From NCBI GenBank assembly GCA_016929305.1, contig JAFGJC010000117.1, positions 1-23,757 on the forward strand: a DNA stretch of 23,757 nucleotides. The letters are read 5' to 3'. The notes below the pieces were generated by a model, which saw only the letters and a list, made by a program, of their open reading frames with translations, had not been told where the DNA came from and did no database searches. Below, piece after piece: positions 7,925 through 15,794 of the stretch (positions are counted from its first letter, which is position 1; every line of letters begins with the position of its first letter). The position numbers and the translations under genes are program-made. Source of the stretch: a candidate division CSSED10-310 bacterium (GTDB lineage: Bacteria > CSSED10-310 > JAFGJC01).

Positions 7925-7962
7925 CAGCTTACACGAATGGTTTTTTACCATCCGTTAAGCTG
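7925..7962. repeat. Long imperfect hairpin in the divergent control region
   Basis: The left arm AGCTTACACGAATGGT (7926-7941) and right arm ACCATCCGTTAAGCT (7947-7961) pair over 15 positions with one mismatch and one bulged base around a TTTTT loop; a further C-G pair extends it to 7925/7962. Its right end overlaps the -35 box of the rightward promoter. Genes on both sides are transcribed away from it, so it is not a terminator of either. An operator or an attenuating structure is more likely. Confidence 0.6.
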
Positions 7963-7988
7963 ACGCCAATTTATTATTTCAGTATAAT
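7960..7988 (+). promoter_or_regulatory. Sigma70-type promoter of the beta-helix protein gene
   Basis: CTGACG (7960-7965) and a perfect TATAAT (7983-7988) are separated by exactly 17 nt. Transcription would start near 7995, giving a leader of about 39 nt before the ATG at 8034. Confidence 0.7.
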
Positions 7989-8033
7989 GATGAAAGATGT
8001 TTTTTTTCTGCTGATGAAAGGGATAAGAGTTAT

Positions 8034-9617
8034 ATGAAATGTTTATCATATTTCATTCTCCTCGCTGGCAGCCTGTTGTGGACACTGCCCGCTGGTTCTG
8101 CGGTATTAATCGTTCCTGAAGATTACGATACGATTCTCGACGCGTTCAATGCAGCAGAACCTCATGATACGATTTTAGTGAAACCCGGGATCTACTCCGG
8201 TGATGGCAATTGCGATATCTGGCTGTTCGATAAATCCGTAAACATTCTTGCGGACGGGTTGCCCGGTCAGATAGTCATTGACGGCGGAAACTCCAGAGGT
8301 GGATTCTCATTCCGAAATATTCCCGACAATCAAATGGTTGTTTCCGGTTTCACGTTTAAAGATTGTGCAGACGCTCTGATCGGAACCATTAACTTTTTCG
8401 AAAATTCTCCGGTAATATTCCGGAATTGTATGATTATCAATGGAAGGGCGACCAGCGTTGATCCCCCCGGTGAAGGCGGAGGTATCCGGATCTGGAAATC
8501 AAGTCCTGTCATTGAAGACTGCGTCATCCAGTCGTGCAGTGCGATGCAAGGTGGCGGATTCAATATTCTGGATACCTCCTATCCCGTGGTGACCCGCTGT
8601 CTGATTTCAGACTGTACTGGAGCGGGTATCCAGATATCTACTCATGGTGCGCCGGTATTCGAAGACTGCCAGATTCAATTTTGTACCGCTACGGAATTGA
8701 GTTTTACAGCTGGTGTTGGATGCTATTGGGATTCAGACGCCATATTCCGCCGCTGCTTAATTGCCAATAATTCCAATCCCATCTCCAGTGGAGGTGGTAT
8801 TCGCGTCGAAGATTCGGCACCTGTGTTCACCAACTGTTTTATCGTGGAAAATCACGCGCTGGACTTCGGCGGCGGACTTCTATGCCGGGACAGCGCATTC
8901 CCTTCTTTTCAATATTGCACATTCTCAGATAATCAGGCGGATAAACGAGGCGATGGCGTGGCAACTATTCTGAACTCCAATCCCATCTTCGAATCCTCAA
9001 TTCTATGGCATCCCAACGGCGAAGAATTTTATTCGGAAAATGCGGGTACCGTAACAGTAACATACTCAGATATCAGCATTACTTATCCCGGCACCGGCAA
9101 CTTTTCATCAGATCCTCTGTTCGCCGGTAACGGTGATTACCATCTGACCTCCACTTCTCCCTGTATTGATAAAGGATTCGGCATGGATATCGATCATGAT
9201 TATGATTCGGAACACCGGTGCAACACCGATAATTTTGACGTGGGAGCTGATGAATACTATGAACCCTACGATATTTACGTCGAGCTTGAAATGCCAAAAC
9301 ACACCTTTGTTCCCGGCGATGAATGCTGGCTTGATGCCCACTGTGCCAACTCAGGACCGGACCGCGGAAACCTTCTGCTTTATGTCGCTCTGGATGTATA
9401 CGGAATCTTCTATTTCTGGCCGGAATGGAATGCGTTCGGATATGAAATTACTTCACTGACAAACGGAATTACTGACATTTCAATTTTACCTGTGTTCACA
9501 TGGCCTGAAAATACCGGCGAAGCCAACGGTATATTCTTCTATGCAATCCTGACTAATCCATTTACAACAGAACTTTTTGGAACATTGAGTTCCTGGGAAA
9601 TGAATTGGCATCCATAA
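8034..9617 (+). CDS. Secreted right-handed beta-helix repeat protein
   Basis: The 527-residue protein starts with a signal peptide (MKCLSYFILLAGSLLWTLPA, probable cleavage after GSA at residue 23). Residues about 25-390 form a right-handed parallel beta-helix with many turns of the pattern PVFxxCxI (PVIEDCVI, PVVTRCLI, PVFEDCQI, PVFTNCFI), as in pectate-lyase-like and nosD-type families. The N-terminal motif with YDTILDAFNAAEPHDTILVKPGIY is the usual cap of such proteins. The last 115 residues form a separate beta domain (VPGDECWLDAHCANSGPD; FTWPENTGEANGIFFYAIL). No catalytic residues are obvious. It is probably exported to the periplasm or surface, for carbohydrate binding or adhesion. AAGGGA and AAGAG sites precede the ATG. 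Confidence 0.88.
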   Translation: MKCLSYFILLAGSLLWTLPAGSAVLIVPEDYDTILDAFNAAEPHDTILVKPGIYSGDGNCDIWLFDKSVNILADGLPGQIVIDGGNSRGGFSFRNIPDNQMVVSGFTFKDCADALIGTINFFENSPVIFRNCMIINGRATSVDPPGEGGGIRIWKSSPVIEDCVIQSCSAMQGGGFNILDTSYPVVTRCLISDCTGAGIQISTHGAPVFEDCQIQFCTATELSFTAGVGCYWDSDAIFRRCLIANNSNPISSGGGIRVEDSAPVFTNCFIVENHALDFGGGLLCRDSAFPSFQYCTFSDNQADKRGDGVATILNSNPIFESSILWHPNGEEFYSENAGTVTVTYSDISITYPGTGNFSSDPLFAGNGDYHLTSTSPCIDKGFGMDIDHDYDSEHRCNTDNFDVGADEYYEPYDIYVELEMPKHTFVPGDECWLDAHCANSGPDRGNLLLYVALDVYGIFYFWPEWNAFGYEITSLTNGITDISILPVFTWPENTGEANGIFFYAILTNPFTTELFGTLSSWEMNWHP

Positions 9618-9634
9618 TAATCCTATCTTCTATT

Positions 9635-9661
9635 TTGTTTTCACCAAATTTATGATATAAG
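9635..9661 (+). promoter_or_regulatory. Possible extended -10 promoter before J-domain-like gene
   Basis: TGATATAAG (9653-9661) fits an extended -10 element, with TTGTTT 15 nt upstream. Spacing is short, so this is tentative. Confidence 0.25.
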
Positions 9662-9722
9662 TATCTTTTGTGTTGGGGGAGAACACATTATTATCAAAGT
9701 TATGGTTTAAGGGGGAGTAATA

Positions 9723-10046
9723 TTGAAGCCGATAACTTTCAAACCTGATCAATTGCGAATGATCATTATTGAATTGCAGGAAAAATCAGATCATGAAATT
9801 CTCGATGTCCCGTGGAACGTATCCGATCATGAACTGAAATTTGCCTGGAAACGCATGGCGCAACGATATCATCCCAGCAGATTTGATCCCAAGAGCCTTA
9901 CCAATGAACACAAAATGCTTCTAAATGAAATCTGTCAGATCTTTTCACATGCTTACCGGCGGTTGAAAAAGGAAACCTCTCCTATCGAACTCCTGCCGCC
10001 ACCCGATAAAATTGGCCGTTGTGATGATCCGCTGGACAATGATTAA
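9723..10046 (+). CDS. J-domain-like protein with HPS in place of HPD
   Basis: This 107-residue protein begins with TTG at 9723, preceded by GGGGGAG. Residues about 24-82 follow the J-domain pattern: EILDVPWNVSDHELKFAW (helices I-II), RMAQRYHPSRF (end of helix II and loop) and NEICQIFSHAYRRLKK (helix III). In true DnaJ proteins the loop carries HPD, essential for stimulating DnaK ATPase; here it is H50-P51-S52. There are no Gly/Phe or zinc-finger regions. It is probably a J-like adaptor that binds but does not stimulate Hsp70, or has another job. It stands alone between the beta-helix gene and the peptidase. Confidence 0.75.
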   Translation: MKPITFKPDQLRMIIIELQEKSDHEILDVPWNVSDHELKFAWKRMAQRYHPSRFDPKSLTNEHKMLLNEICQIFSHAYRRLKKETSPIELLPPPDKIGRCDDPLDND

Positions 10047-10205
10047 CCAGCTCAACTGTTACGATTCAGCCTGAATACAAAATTACTAGTACCAGCATCT
10101 TTTATTGTTTTTTTATATCCTTTTGTGGAATGAGTTTCTGAGTTTGAGTTTTCCAGACGATGATGCTAAGAGACTAACGTATCATTCATGGGAAAGGAAT
10201 CTGGT

Positions 10206-11333
10206 ATGGAAAAATCACCGTTTACATCGCACGAAACTGATGTCATCAGGTATCTGGACATCTTGTCTCAGCCGGCATCGCCCTTCTATGAACAGAATGT
10301 AATGAAGGCTGTCAAATCGATTTGCAAACCATTTCTGGATAAACCATCGGTTCAATATTACCAGGATCGTTTTGGAAACATATGTGTCAGTTTTTGGAAT
10401 GCTTCCAAACCTCACACCCCTTGCCTCGCCGCAGCATCCCATATGGATCATCCGGGTTATGCGATCATTGAAAAGGACAGTTGCCGCCTGAAAGCCGTCA
10501 TAAATGGCGGATTACCGAGGGATGAATCATTGCTGGAATCAAAAGCGCTGATCATATCACCGGATGAAGAGGTTTCCGCAGAAATAACCGGATTCGCTGA
10601 TGATGAAAAAACATCGATTTGGATGGTCTCGGAAAAAGAAATGACCGGGAATTGCCGCGATCTGTTTGCCGTTCCTCTCTTGGAGCGATTTCTGATTGAC
10701 CCGCCATTAATTCGCGGGCGAGCAATGGATGATCTGGTTGGCTGCGCCATTCAACTTGCCGTTCTGAAAAGACTTGTTCAGGACAATATTCCCGTTGATT
10801 ATCTCGCAGTGTTTCATCGGGCTGAGGAGGTTGGTTTAATCGGCGCACAGGGAGCTTGTTCCCACCAGCTTATACCTAAACATGCCGTTGTCGTGTCTTT
10901 GGAGGCATCGAAAACCCTTGAAGGAGCTGAATCCGGTTCCGGAATTGTCATCCGTACCGGCGACAAACTTTATCAATTCGATCCCAATGCTCAACACATA
11001 CTCGAATCTGCTGCAGCCAATATTTCCAGTCCGGGTTTCCGCTTTCAGAAACGAAGAATGGACGGCGGAACATGTGAAGCTTCTCTGTATCTGGCACATG
11101 GCTACGAAACAACCGCTCTTGCGGTGCCATTACTAAATTACCACAACCATGGTAATGGAAAACTCGAACCGGAAGCCGTTGCGATTTTTGACGTGAATAC
11201 TGGCGTGGAACTCCTCTACCAAAGCTGTGTTTTTCTGGCAGATTATAAATATCTTCCCAGAAATTACGCGATTCAGAAATTTGAGTCATCATTTAATGAA
11301 GTCAGGAAATATCTGTTTTTGATGTCGTCATAG
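10206..11333 (+). CDS. M42-like metallo-aminopeptidase
   Basis: I chose ATG at 10206 (375 residues; AAAGGA 7 nt upstream) over ATG at 10188. The protein follows the M42 (FrvX/glutamyl aminopeptidase) pattern: ASHMDHPG (His79), AMDDLVG (Asp175), RAEEVGLIGA (Glu207-Glu208), SLEAS (Glu233) and NYHNHG (His313 or 315) would supply the two-metal site and catalytic base. Several positions differ from typical M42 enzymes, for example DDLVG instead of DNRAG and Glu where Asp is usual, so it is a divergent member. Cytosolic M42 enzymes trim peptides to amino acids. It lies 18 nt before the polyamine genes and may be co-transcribed, perhaps supplying arginine; that link is speculative. Confidence 0.82.
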   Translation: MEKSPFTSHETDVIRYLDILSQPASPFYEQNVMKAVKSICKPFLDKPSVQYYQDRFGNICVSFWNASKPHTPCLAAASHMDHPGYAIIEKDSCRLKAVINGGLPRDESLLESKALIISPDEEVSAEITGFADDEKTSIWMVSEKEMTGNCRDLFAVPLLERFLIDPPLIRGRAMDDLVGCAIQLAVLKRLVQDNIPVDYLAVFHRAEEVGLIGAQGACSHQLIPKHAVVVSLEASKTLEGAESGSGIVIRTGDKLYQFDPNAQHILESAAANISSPGFRFQKRRMDGGTCEASLYLAHGYETTALAVPLLNYHNHGNGKLEPEAVAIFDVNTGVELLYQSCVFLADYKYLPRNYAIQKFESSFNEVRKYLFLMSS

Positions 11334-11351
11334 AATGTGGAGTGATTTGCG

Positions 11352-12425
11352 ATGGAAAAAAGAACTTTTGACAGAGGTGACACATTAAAACCGCTTGAAA
11401 CTATTGATTTGGATAAGATTACCTCATTTACGGAAATGCTGGAGGCTATGGGGCAAACCGCATTTACAGGTCGCCAACTCGGAAGAGCCTTTGACATTTT
11501 AACCGAAATGTTCACAGACACTGAAACCCTCGTCGTTATGACATTAAGCGGTGCGTTAACGGTGGCCAAACAGGGAAAAATCATCAGCGATCTAATCGAT
11601 CGGAAATGCATCGATATCATAGTTTCTACAGGCGCTTTGCTGACGCATGGATTGATTGAGGGCATGGGTGTACAACATTTCATGGCAGAAAATCTGGATG
11701 ATCATTCCGCGTATTTGAAGGGTTATAACAGAGTCTATGACACTATTGAGCTTGAAACCTCTTTCCAATCGCTCGAAGCTGTTATTTCCAAAAATATCGA
11801 GCGATTATTCCCGGCGATAACGGGACGGCAGCCGCCAGAAGGATCGGCAGCATTCTGTAGACGCCTGGGAGAACTATTTCTCGAACAATACCCCGAAGAC
11901 AAAAATATTTTGTCCTCGGCAGCAAAAGCAGATGTTCCCGTTTATATCCCCGCATTTACGGACAGCGAATTATGTATTGATGTGGCTTTGCAGTATATCA
12001 AGCATCAGCAGGGTGTGGAAAAAGATCCCCTGGCATCGCCTCCCCTTCTACCGTTCAATCCAATGACAGATCTTTTGGATTATGCGCAGCGAATCGGGAA
12101 AACAACTAAAAAAATGAGTATATTCACTCTGGGTGGCGGTGTTCCCAGAAACTGGGCACAACAGGTCGCACCTCTATTTGATATCATGAGACAAAACGGA
12201 TTTGAGGTTCCTCGACGGGCATTTCAAAACGGTGTGCGCATTTGCCCCGAACCGGTTCACTGGGGAGGATTGTCCGGTTGCACCTACCTGGAAGGCGTAT
12301 CGTGGGGAAAATTCATCGATACGGCAAAAGGAGGAAAGTATGCGGAAATTTATGCGGAAGTGACCGCGGTATTTCCGCTTTTGATAAAAGCCATCTTTGA
12401 AAAAATTGATGCGATGAAATCGTGA
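11352..12425 (+). CDS. Deoxyhypusine synthase-like enzyme, probable homospermidine synthase
   Basis: The 357-residue protein is a clear deoxyhypusine synthase family member. It has the NAD-binding core (MTLSGALTVAKQGKI; IDIIVSTGALLTHGL), PVYIPAFTDSELCIDV, and the active-site lysine in GVSWGKF (Lys320), followed by YAEVTAVFPLL. Eukaryotic DHS moves an aminobutyl group from spermidine to eIF5A and uses a His in GGGxxKHH; here that segment is GGGVPRNWAQQ, so the His is absent. Bacteria lack eIF5A, and related enzymes make homospermidine from putrescine. The next two genes make putrescine, which supports that role. RBS GGAGTG precedes the ATG; the next gene starts 85 nt later. Family is certain, reaction is inferred. 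Confidence 0.88.
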   Translation: MEKRTFDRGDTLKPLETIDLDKITSFTEMLEAMGQTAFTGRQLGRAFDILTEMFTDTETLVVMTLSGALTVAKQGKIISDLIDRKCIDIIVSTGALLTHGLIEGMGVQHFMAENLDDHSAYLKGYNRVYDTIELETSFQSLEAVISKNIERLFPAITGRQPPEGSAAFCRRLGELFLEQYPEDKNILSSAAKADVPVYIPAFTDSELCIDVALQYIKHQQGVEKDPLASPPLLPFNPMTDLLDYAQRIGKTTKKMSIFTLGGGVPRNWAQQVAPLFDIMRQNGFEVPRRAFQNGVRICPEPVHWGGLSGCTYLEGVSWGKFIDTAKGGKYAEIYAEVTAVFPLLIKAIFEKIDAMKS

Positions 12426-12510
12426 GTTTGGGATTGAAAATGAGGACATATCGTTTTAAAGTTGCCTCTGGTTTATCAATAACACGTAACAATCATGGGA
12501 GGTTAAGCAA

Positions 12511-13071
12511 ATGGGACGTTCACTGTTAATACCTCGGTATATGTTTTTGACCAAAGGAGTTGGATTCCACAAGGACAAATTGAATTCATTCGAAGATTCT
12601 CTTCGGAATGCCGGTATCGAAAAATTCAATTTGGTTACGGTTTCCAGCATTCTACCGCCTGCATGCAAAATCATCAGTAAAAATCGAGGATTATCTTTAT
12701 TGCAACCCGGAGCTGTCATTTATTGTGTTATGTCCCGTCTGGATTCCAACGAACCCAACCGACTCCTGTCATCAGCAATCGGTGTGGCCGTCCCGGCAGA
12801 TCGCGACAAGGCATACGGTTATATTTCCGAGCATCATGCGTACGGACAGACAGCTTCTGTGGCAGGCGACTATGCAGAGGATCTGGCAGCCCAAATGATT
12901 GGAACAACACTTGGTATCGAGGTGGATCCGGACCAGGCCTGGGATGAAAGAAAACAGGTTTACCTCGCCAGCGGACGAATTTTTCAAACCCGAAATATCT
13001 GTCAGTCATGCAGAGTTCCGAAAGATGGTCGATGGGCTACAGTGATAGCGACGGCAGTATTCGTTATCTGA
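12511..13071 (+). CDS. pdaD: Pyruvoyl-dependent arginine decarboxylase
   Basis: This 186-residue proenzyme decarboxylates arginine to agmatine. The self-cleavage motif VSSILPP is present: cleavage between Ser45 and Ser46 would give a 45-residue beta chain and an alpha chain whose N-terminal Ser46 becomes the pyruvoyl cofactor. SEHHAYGQT and the conserved Glu region following it (YAEDLAAQMIG) fit the archaeal and chlamydial enzymes. Length is normal for the family. GGGAGG lies 8 nt before the ATG. The agmatinase gene starts 10 nt after its stop, so agmatine is handed to the next enzyme in the same operon. Confidence 0.94.
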   Translation: MGRSLLIPRYMFLTKGVGFHKDKLNSFEDSLRNAGIEKFNLVTVSSILPPACKIISKNRGLSLLQPGAVIYCVMSRLDSNEPNRLLSSAIGVAVPADRDKAYGYISEHHAYGQTASVAGDYAEDLAAQMIGTTLGIEVDPDQAWDERKQVYLASGRIFQTRNICQSCRVPKDGRWATVIATAVFVI

Positions 13072-13081
13072 TATTCGCGTC

Positions 13082-13933
13082 ATGCAATTTCTCGATTACC
13101 CGATTCAAGACATCAATTATGAAAACGCCAAAGTGGTGATAACTCCGGTGCCTTTCGAGGCTTCGGTGTCATACGGCAAGGGAACAGCCGGCGGTCCTTC
13201 AGCCATTCTTGAAGCGTCATCGCAAGTTGAACTCTTCGATACATTCTTTAAGCGTGAATGTTCTGCTGGAGAGATATATACAACATCAGAAATTGATACG
13301 ATCTCCGGCTATCCCCAAATGGCAGAAACACTAAAAAATCATGTTGTCAAACTGCTGTCGGACAACAAATTTCCGGTAATTCTCGGCGGTGAACATGCAC
13401 TCTCCATCCCGGTAGCGGAGGCGTTTTTTTCCAGGTATCCGGAAGGAACAATCATCCATTTCGATGCGCATGCCGATCTGAGACATGAATACAATGCCAA
13501 CCCATATTCCCATGCCTGCACTCTGAAGCGTATCTGGGAGCTCGGTTGTCCGACCATCAGCATTGGCATTCGATCGATGTCCAGAGAAGAGTGGGATTTT
13601 GCCATTCAGCAGAATATCATCCTGCTTTCACCTGAGGATACGACATTCTGGGAAAGCTTGCGCATTACACTCGCCGACAAATCCGGCCCGGCATGGTTAA
13701 CCTTCGACGTCGATGGCATGGATCCCTCCATTATGCCGGCAACAGGTACACCGGAACCCGGCGGGTTCTCATGGGATGAAACGATGCGAATCCTGATGAT
13801 CCTGTCCCAATCCCATCTCCAATTCGCCGGATGTGATGTTGTCGAATTCGCTCCAATTAACGGATTCCATGCCGCCGATTTTACAATGGCAAAACTTGTC
13901 TATCGCATCATACTCGCACTGGCTATCCATTAA
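13082..13933 (+). CDS. speB: Agmatinase (ureohydrolase)
   Basis: The 283-residue enzyme hydrolyses agmatine to putrescine and urea with a two-manganese centre. Ligands are all visible: His105 in GGEHALS, Asp128/His130/Asp132 in HFDAHADLR, and Asp209/Asp211 in FDVDGMDPS. The length and the TGTPEPGG motif fit agmatinase better than arginase, and the upstream arginine decarboxylase supports this. No ribosome binding site is seen before the ATG, so translation probably continues from the gene 10 nt upstream. It is the last gene of the polyamine operon. No terminator hairpin is evident after it. Confidence 0.93.
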   Translation: MQFLDYPIQDINYENAKVVITPVPFEASVSYGKGTAGGPSAILEASSQVELFDTFFKRECSAGEIYTTSEIDTISGYPQMAETLKNHVVKLLSDNKFPVILGGEHALSIPVAEAFFSRYPEGTIIHFDAHADLRHEYNANPYSHACTLKRIWELGCPTISIGIRSMSREEWDFAIQQNIILLSPEDTTFWESLRITLADKSGPAWLTFDVDGMDPSIMPATGTPEPGGFSWDETMRILMILSQSHLQFAGCDVVEFAPINGFHAADFTMAKLVYRIILALAIH

Positions 13934-13961
13934 GAGACATGAAAAAATTACGAATATAGTA

Positions 13962-13991
13962 TTGACAATGCATAAAAAAACCTTTTATTAG
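13962..13991 (+). promoter_or_regulatory. Possible promoter of the charged protein/sulfatase pair
   Basis: A perfect -35 box TTGACA (13962-13967) is followed after 18 nt by TATTAG (13986-13991). Transcription from here would leave a leader of about 115 nt, AT-rich and without clear structure. Confidence 0.45.
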
Positions 13992-14113
13992 TTAAGAGTA
14001 GTCTATGAACACATTTTATCAAAGATACATCGGGAGAAAATAAATAGGTTTTAATTATATATTCTATCCAATCACTCTCAACCCAACTTTTAAAAAATGT
14101 TAATAGGGAGTTT

Positions 14114-14452
14114 ATGATGAAGCAGAGAGAAGAATCCGCTTGGTCCGAAATTGATGAAAGCGGGGAGCTTCGCCGGAAGAAAATGCAAATTAGTCTACGG
14201 AAATCAAAATCACGTCAGCGCATCGTCGGCAATGATGAGGAAGACAAGCTGATCCCTAAAAAGAAATCTCTGAAAACGAAAGGATATTTCAGCGATACGG
14301 ACGAATGGGACGATGACGATGATATTATCTTCCTTTATAGGCGGCAGGGTAAAGTCGATTCCGATAAAACACCATTGAAAGACGACGACGAATTTGATAC
14401 AGATACTTCCGAAGAGAACGCTTCTGCCCAAAAGGAAACCCCACAAAATTAG
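14114..14452 (+). CDS. Small disordered charged protein
   Basis: The 112-residue frame begins with two ATGs after AGGGAG. The first half is basic (RRKKMQISLRKSKSRQR) and the second acidic (DEWDDDDD, DDDEFDTDTSEE). It has almost no hydrophobic core and is probably disordered. Its 3' end overlaps the sulfatase frame by up to 59 nt. I do not recognise it; it may be a cytosolic partner of the sulfatase-like protein or an RNA/envelope-binding peptide. The good ribosome binding site argues that it is real. Confidence 0.6.
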   Translation: MMKQREESAWSEIDESGELRRKKMQISLRKSKSRQRIVGNDEEDKLIPKKKSLKTKGYFSDTDEWDDDDDIIFLYRRQGKVDSDKTPLKDDDEFDTDTSEENASAQKETPQN

Positions 14453-15770
14453 AGCGCCATTCAAAAAAATTCTTATTGTTCTGCTGACAGTCCAGGGATT
14501 GTGGTGTTTGAGTGAAAACGTAACTTTGAGTAATAATATATCAGCCACTAATCCCAACATCGTATTAATCAGCATCGATACATTACGGGCTGATTATCTG
14601 GGCTGTTATGGGTATTCACGTGCCTATACACCCAATATTGATCGACTGTCCAATCAGGGAATACTTATGCATCGTACCATTTGCTCAATACCGCATACCA
14701 CACCGTCACATGCATCCATTCTTACCGGGCTCTATCCTAAACATCACGGTTCCCGGGATAATGCCTATCCCATACAACCCGACATCATGACATTGCCGGA
14801 ATATCTGGCAGACTATGGATATGCTTCCGCCGGATTTGCCTCTCACTTCTTGCTGTCACCCAAATGTTCCCGCCTTAATAAAGGTTTTGATCACTATGAC
14901 GTCCCACTACGTCCGAATTATATGACATTTACGGATCAGAATGGTAACAGCGCGATCATATCCAATAAATTCGTACCGGCACCGGAAATCGTTGCAAAAG
15001 TCAGACAATGGCTACCGGAATCCCGGCAACCGTTTTTTTTATTTATACACTTCTATGACTGCCATCGACCGCACCGGACACAACCGCCGTTTAAACTGAT
15101 GGATTTGCCCGGCTCTTACGGCCGGGAGGTTGCTCTCGTCGATCAGGCTGTCGGGCATATACTGAGCGCTCTGGAAGAATCGACAACACTACCTACCTAT
15201 GTCCATCTTGTCGCCGATCATGGCGAAAGTCTTGGGGAACACAACTATAGAGGACACGGAACGCACCTTTATTTCCCATCTCTGGAGGTTCCATGGATCA
15301 TCGGCGGCCTGAAAACTCAACTGCCAAAAAGCATCACAACAAATCTGGCAAAAACAATCGATATCACTCCCACAATCCTGCACATGGCAGATGCCAACGC
15401 AAATACCTCTTTTGATGGAGAAAACATTCTGGATGCAGCTTCATCGAAAACTCAGTACGCAATGAGTGAATCGGCGAGTTGTTATTCTTCTGAGACAGGA
15501 AAACGGATTCGATCCGTGAGAAATGACCATTACACATTGATTTATGGCCCGGCATCGGGTATCCGCGAGCTATATGACGAAACTAATGATCCGGCGGAGT
15601 TGAAAAATCTTTTTAACATGAAACACGAAATCGTTACTGACCTGCTCGCAGCTTTGGAAGTCTGGCATAGTGACGATCCCGGAGTAGATAACAAACCGGA
15701 AAACGAGTTGGAGCCGGAAATACTCACAGAACTTCGTAGTCTGGGATATGTGCTTGAGAGCAGCGATTGA
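14394..15770 (+). CDS. Sulfatase-superfamily hydrolase with Thr nucleophile site
   Basis: The longest frame starts with TTG at 14394 (458 residues). An ATT at 14448, nine bases after AAAGGAAA and next to the stop of the upstream gene, could be the real start. Either way an N-terminal hydrophobic segment (KKILIVLLTVQGLWCL) exports or anchors it. The alkaline phosphatase/sulfatase fold is clear: ISIDTLRADYLGCYGY, TPNIDRLSNQG, SILTGLYPKHHG, VADHGESLGEH and GHGTHLY. The formylglycine position (C/S-x-P-S-R) reads TTPSH, so Thr102 replaces Cys/Ser. Thr acts as nucleophile in EptA and LtaS relatives. It is therefore unlikely to be a classical sulfatase; a phosphoester or phosphotransferase role is possible. 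Confidence 0.85.
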   Translation: MIQILPKRTLLPKRKPHKIRAPFKKILIVLLTVQGLWCLSENVTLSNNISATNPNIVLISIDTLRADYLGCYGYSRAYTPNIDRLSNQGILMHRTICSIPHTTPSHASILTGLYPKHHGSRDNAYPIQPDIMTLPEYLADYGYASAGFASHFLLSPKCSRLNKGFDHYDVPLRPNYMTFTDQNGNSAIISNKFVPAPEIVAKVRQWLPESRQPFFLFIHFYDCHRPHRTQPPFKLMDLPGSYGREVALVDQAVGHILSALEESTTLPTYVHLVADHGESLGEHNYRGHGTHLYFPSLEVPWIIGGLKTQLPKSITTNLAKTIDITPTILHMADANANTSFDGENILDAASSKTQYAMSESASCYSSETGKRIRSVRNDHYTLIYGPASGIRELYDETNDPAELKNLFNMKHEIVTDLLAALEVWHSDDPGVDNKPENELEPEILTELRSLGYVLESSD

Positions 15771-15794
15771 CATCCTCACCCATCACTCTGTTCA

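Noticed and set aside
7925..7962. Hairpin with T-run read as a rho-independent terminator
   Set aside because: The T-run is in the loop, not after the stem, and both flanking genes are transcribed away from it.
8034..9617. Beta-helix protein called a pectate lyase
   Set aside because: The fold is shared by many non-enzymatic surface proteins and no lyase catalytic residues were recognised.
14005..14043. A 12-codon leader frame (MNTFYQRYIGRK) with AAGAG 6 nt upstream, before the charged protein gene
   Set aside because: The likely transcription start near 13998 would cut off its ribosome binding site, and the peptide has no attenuator-like codon runs.
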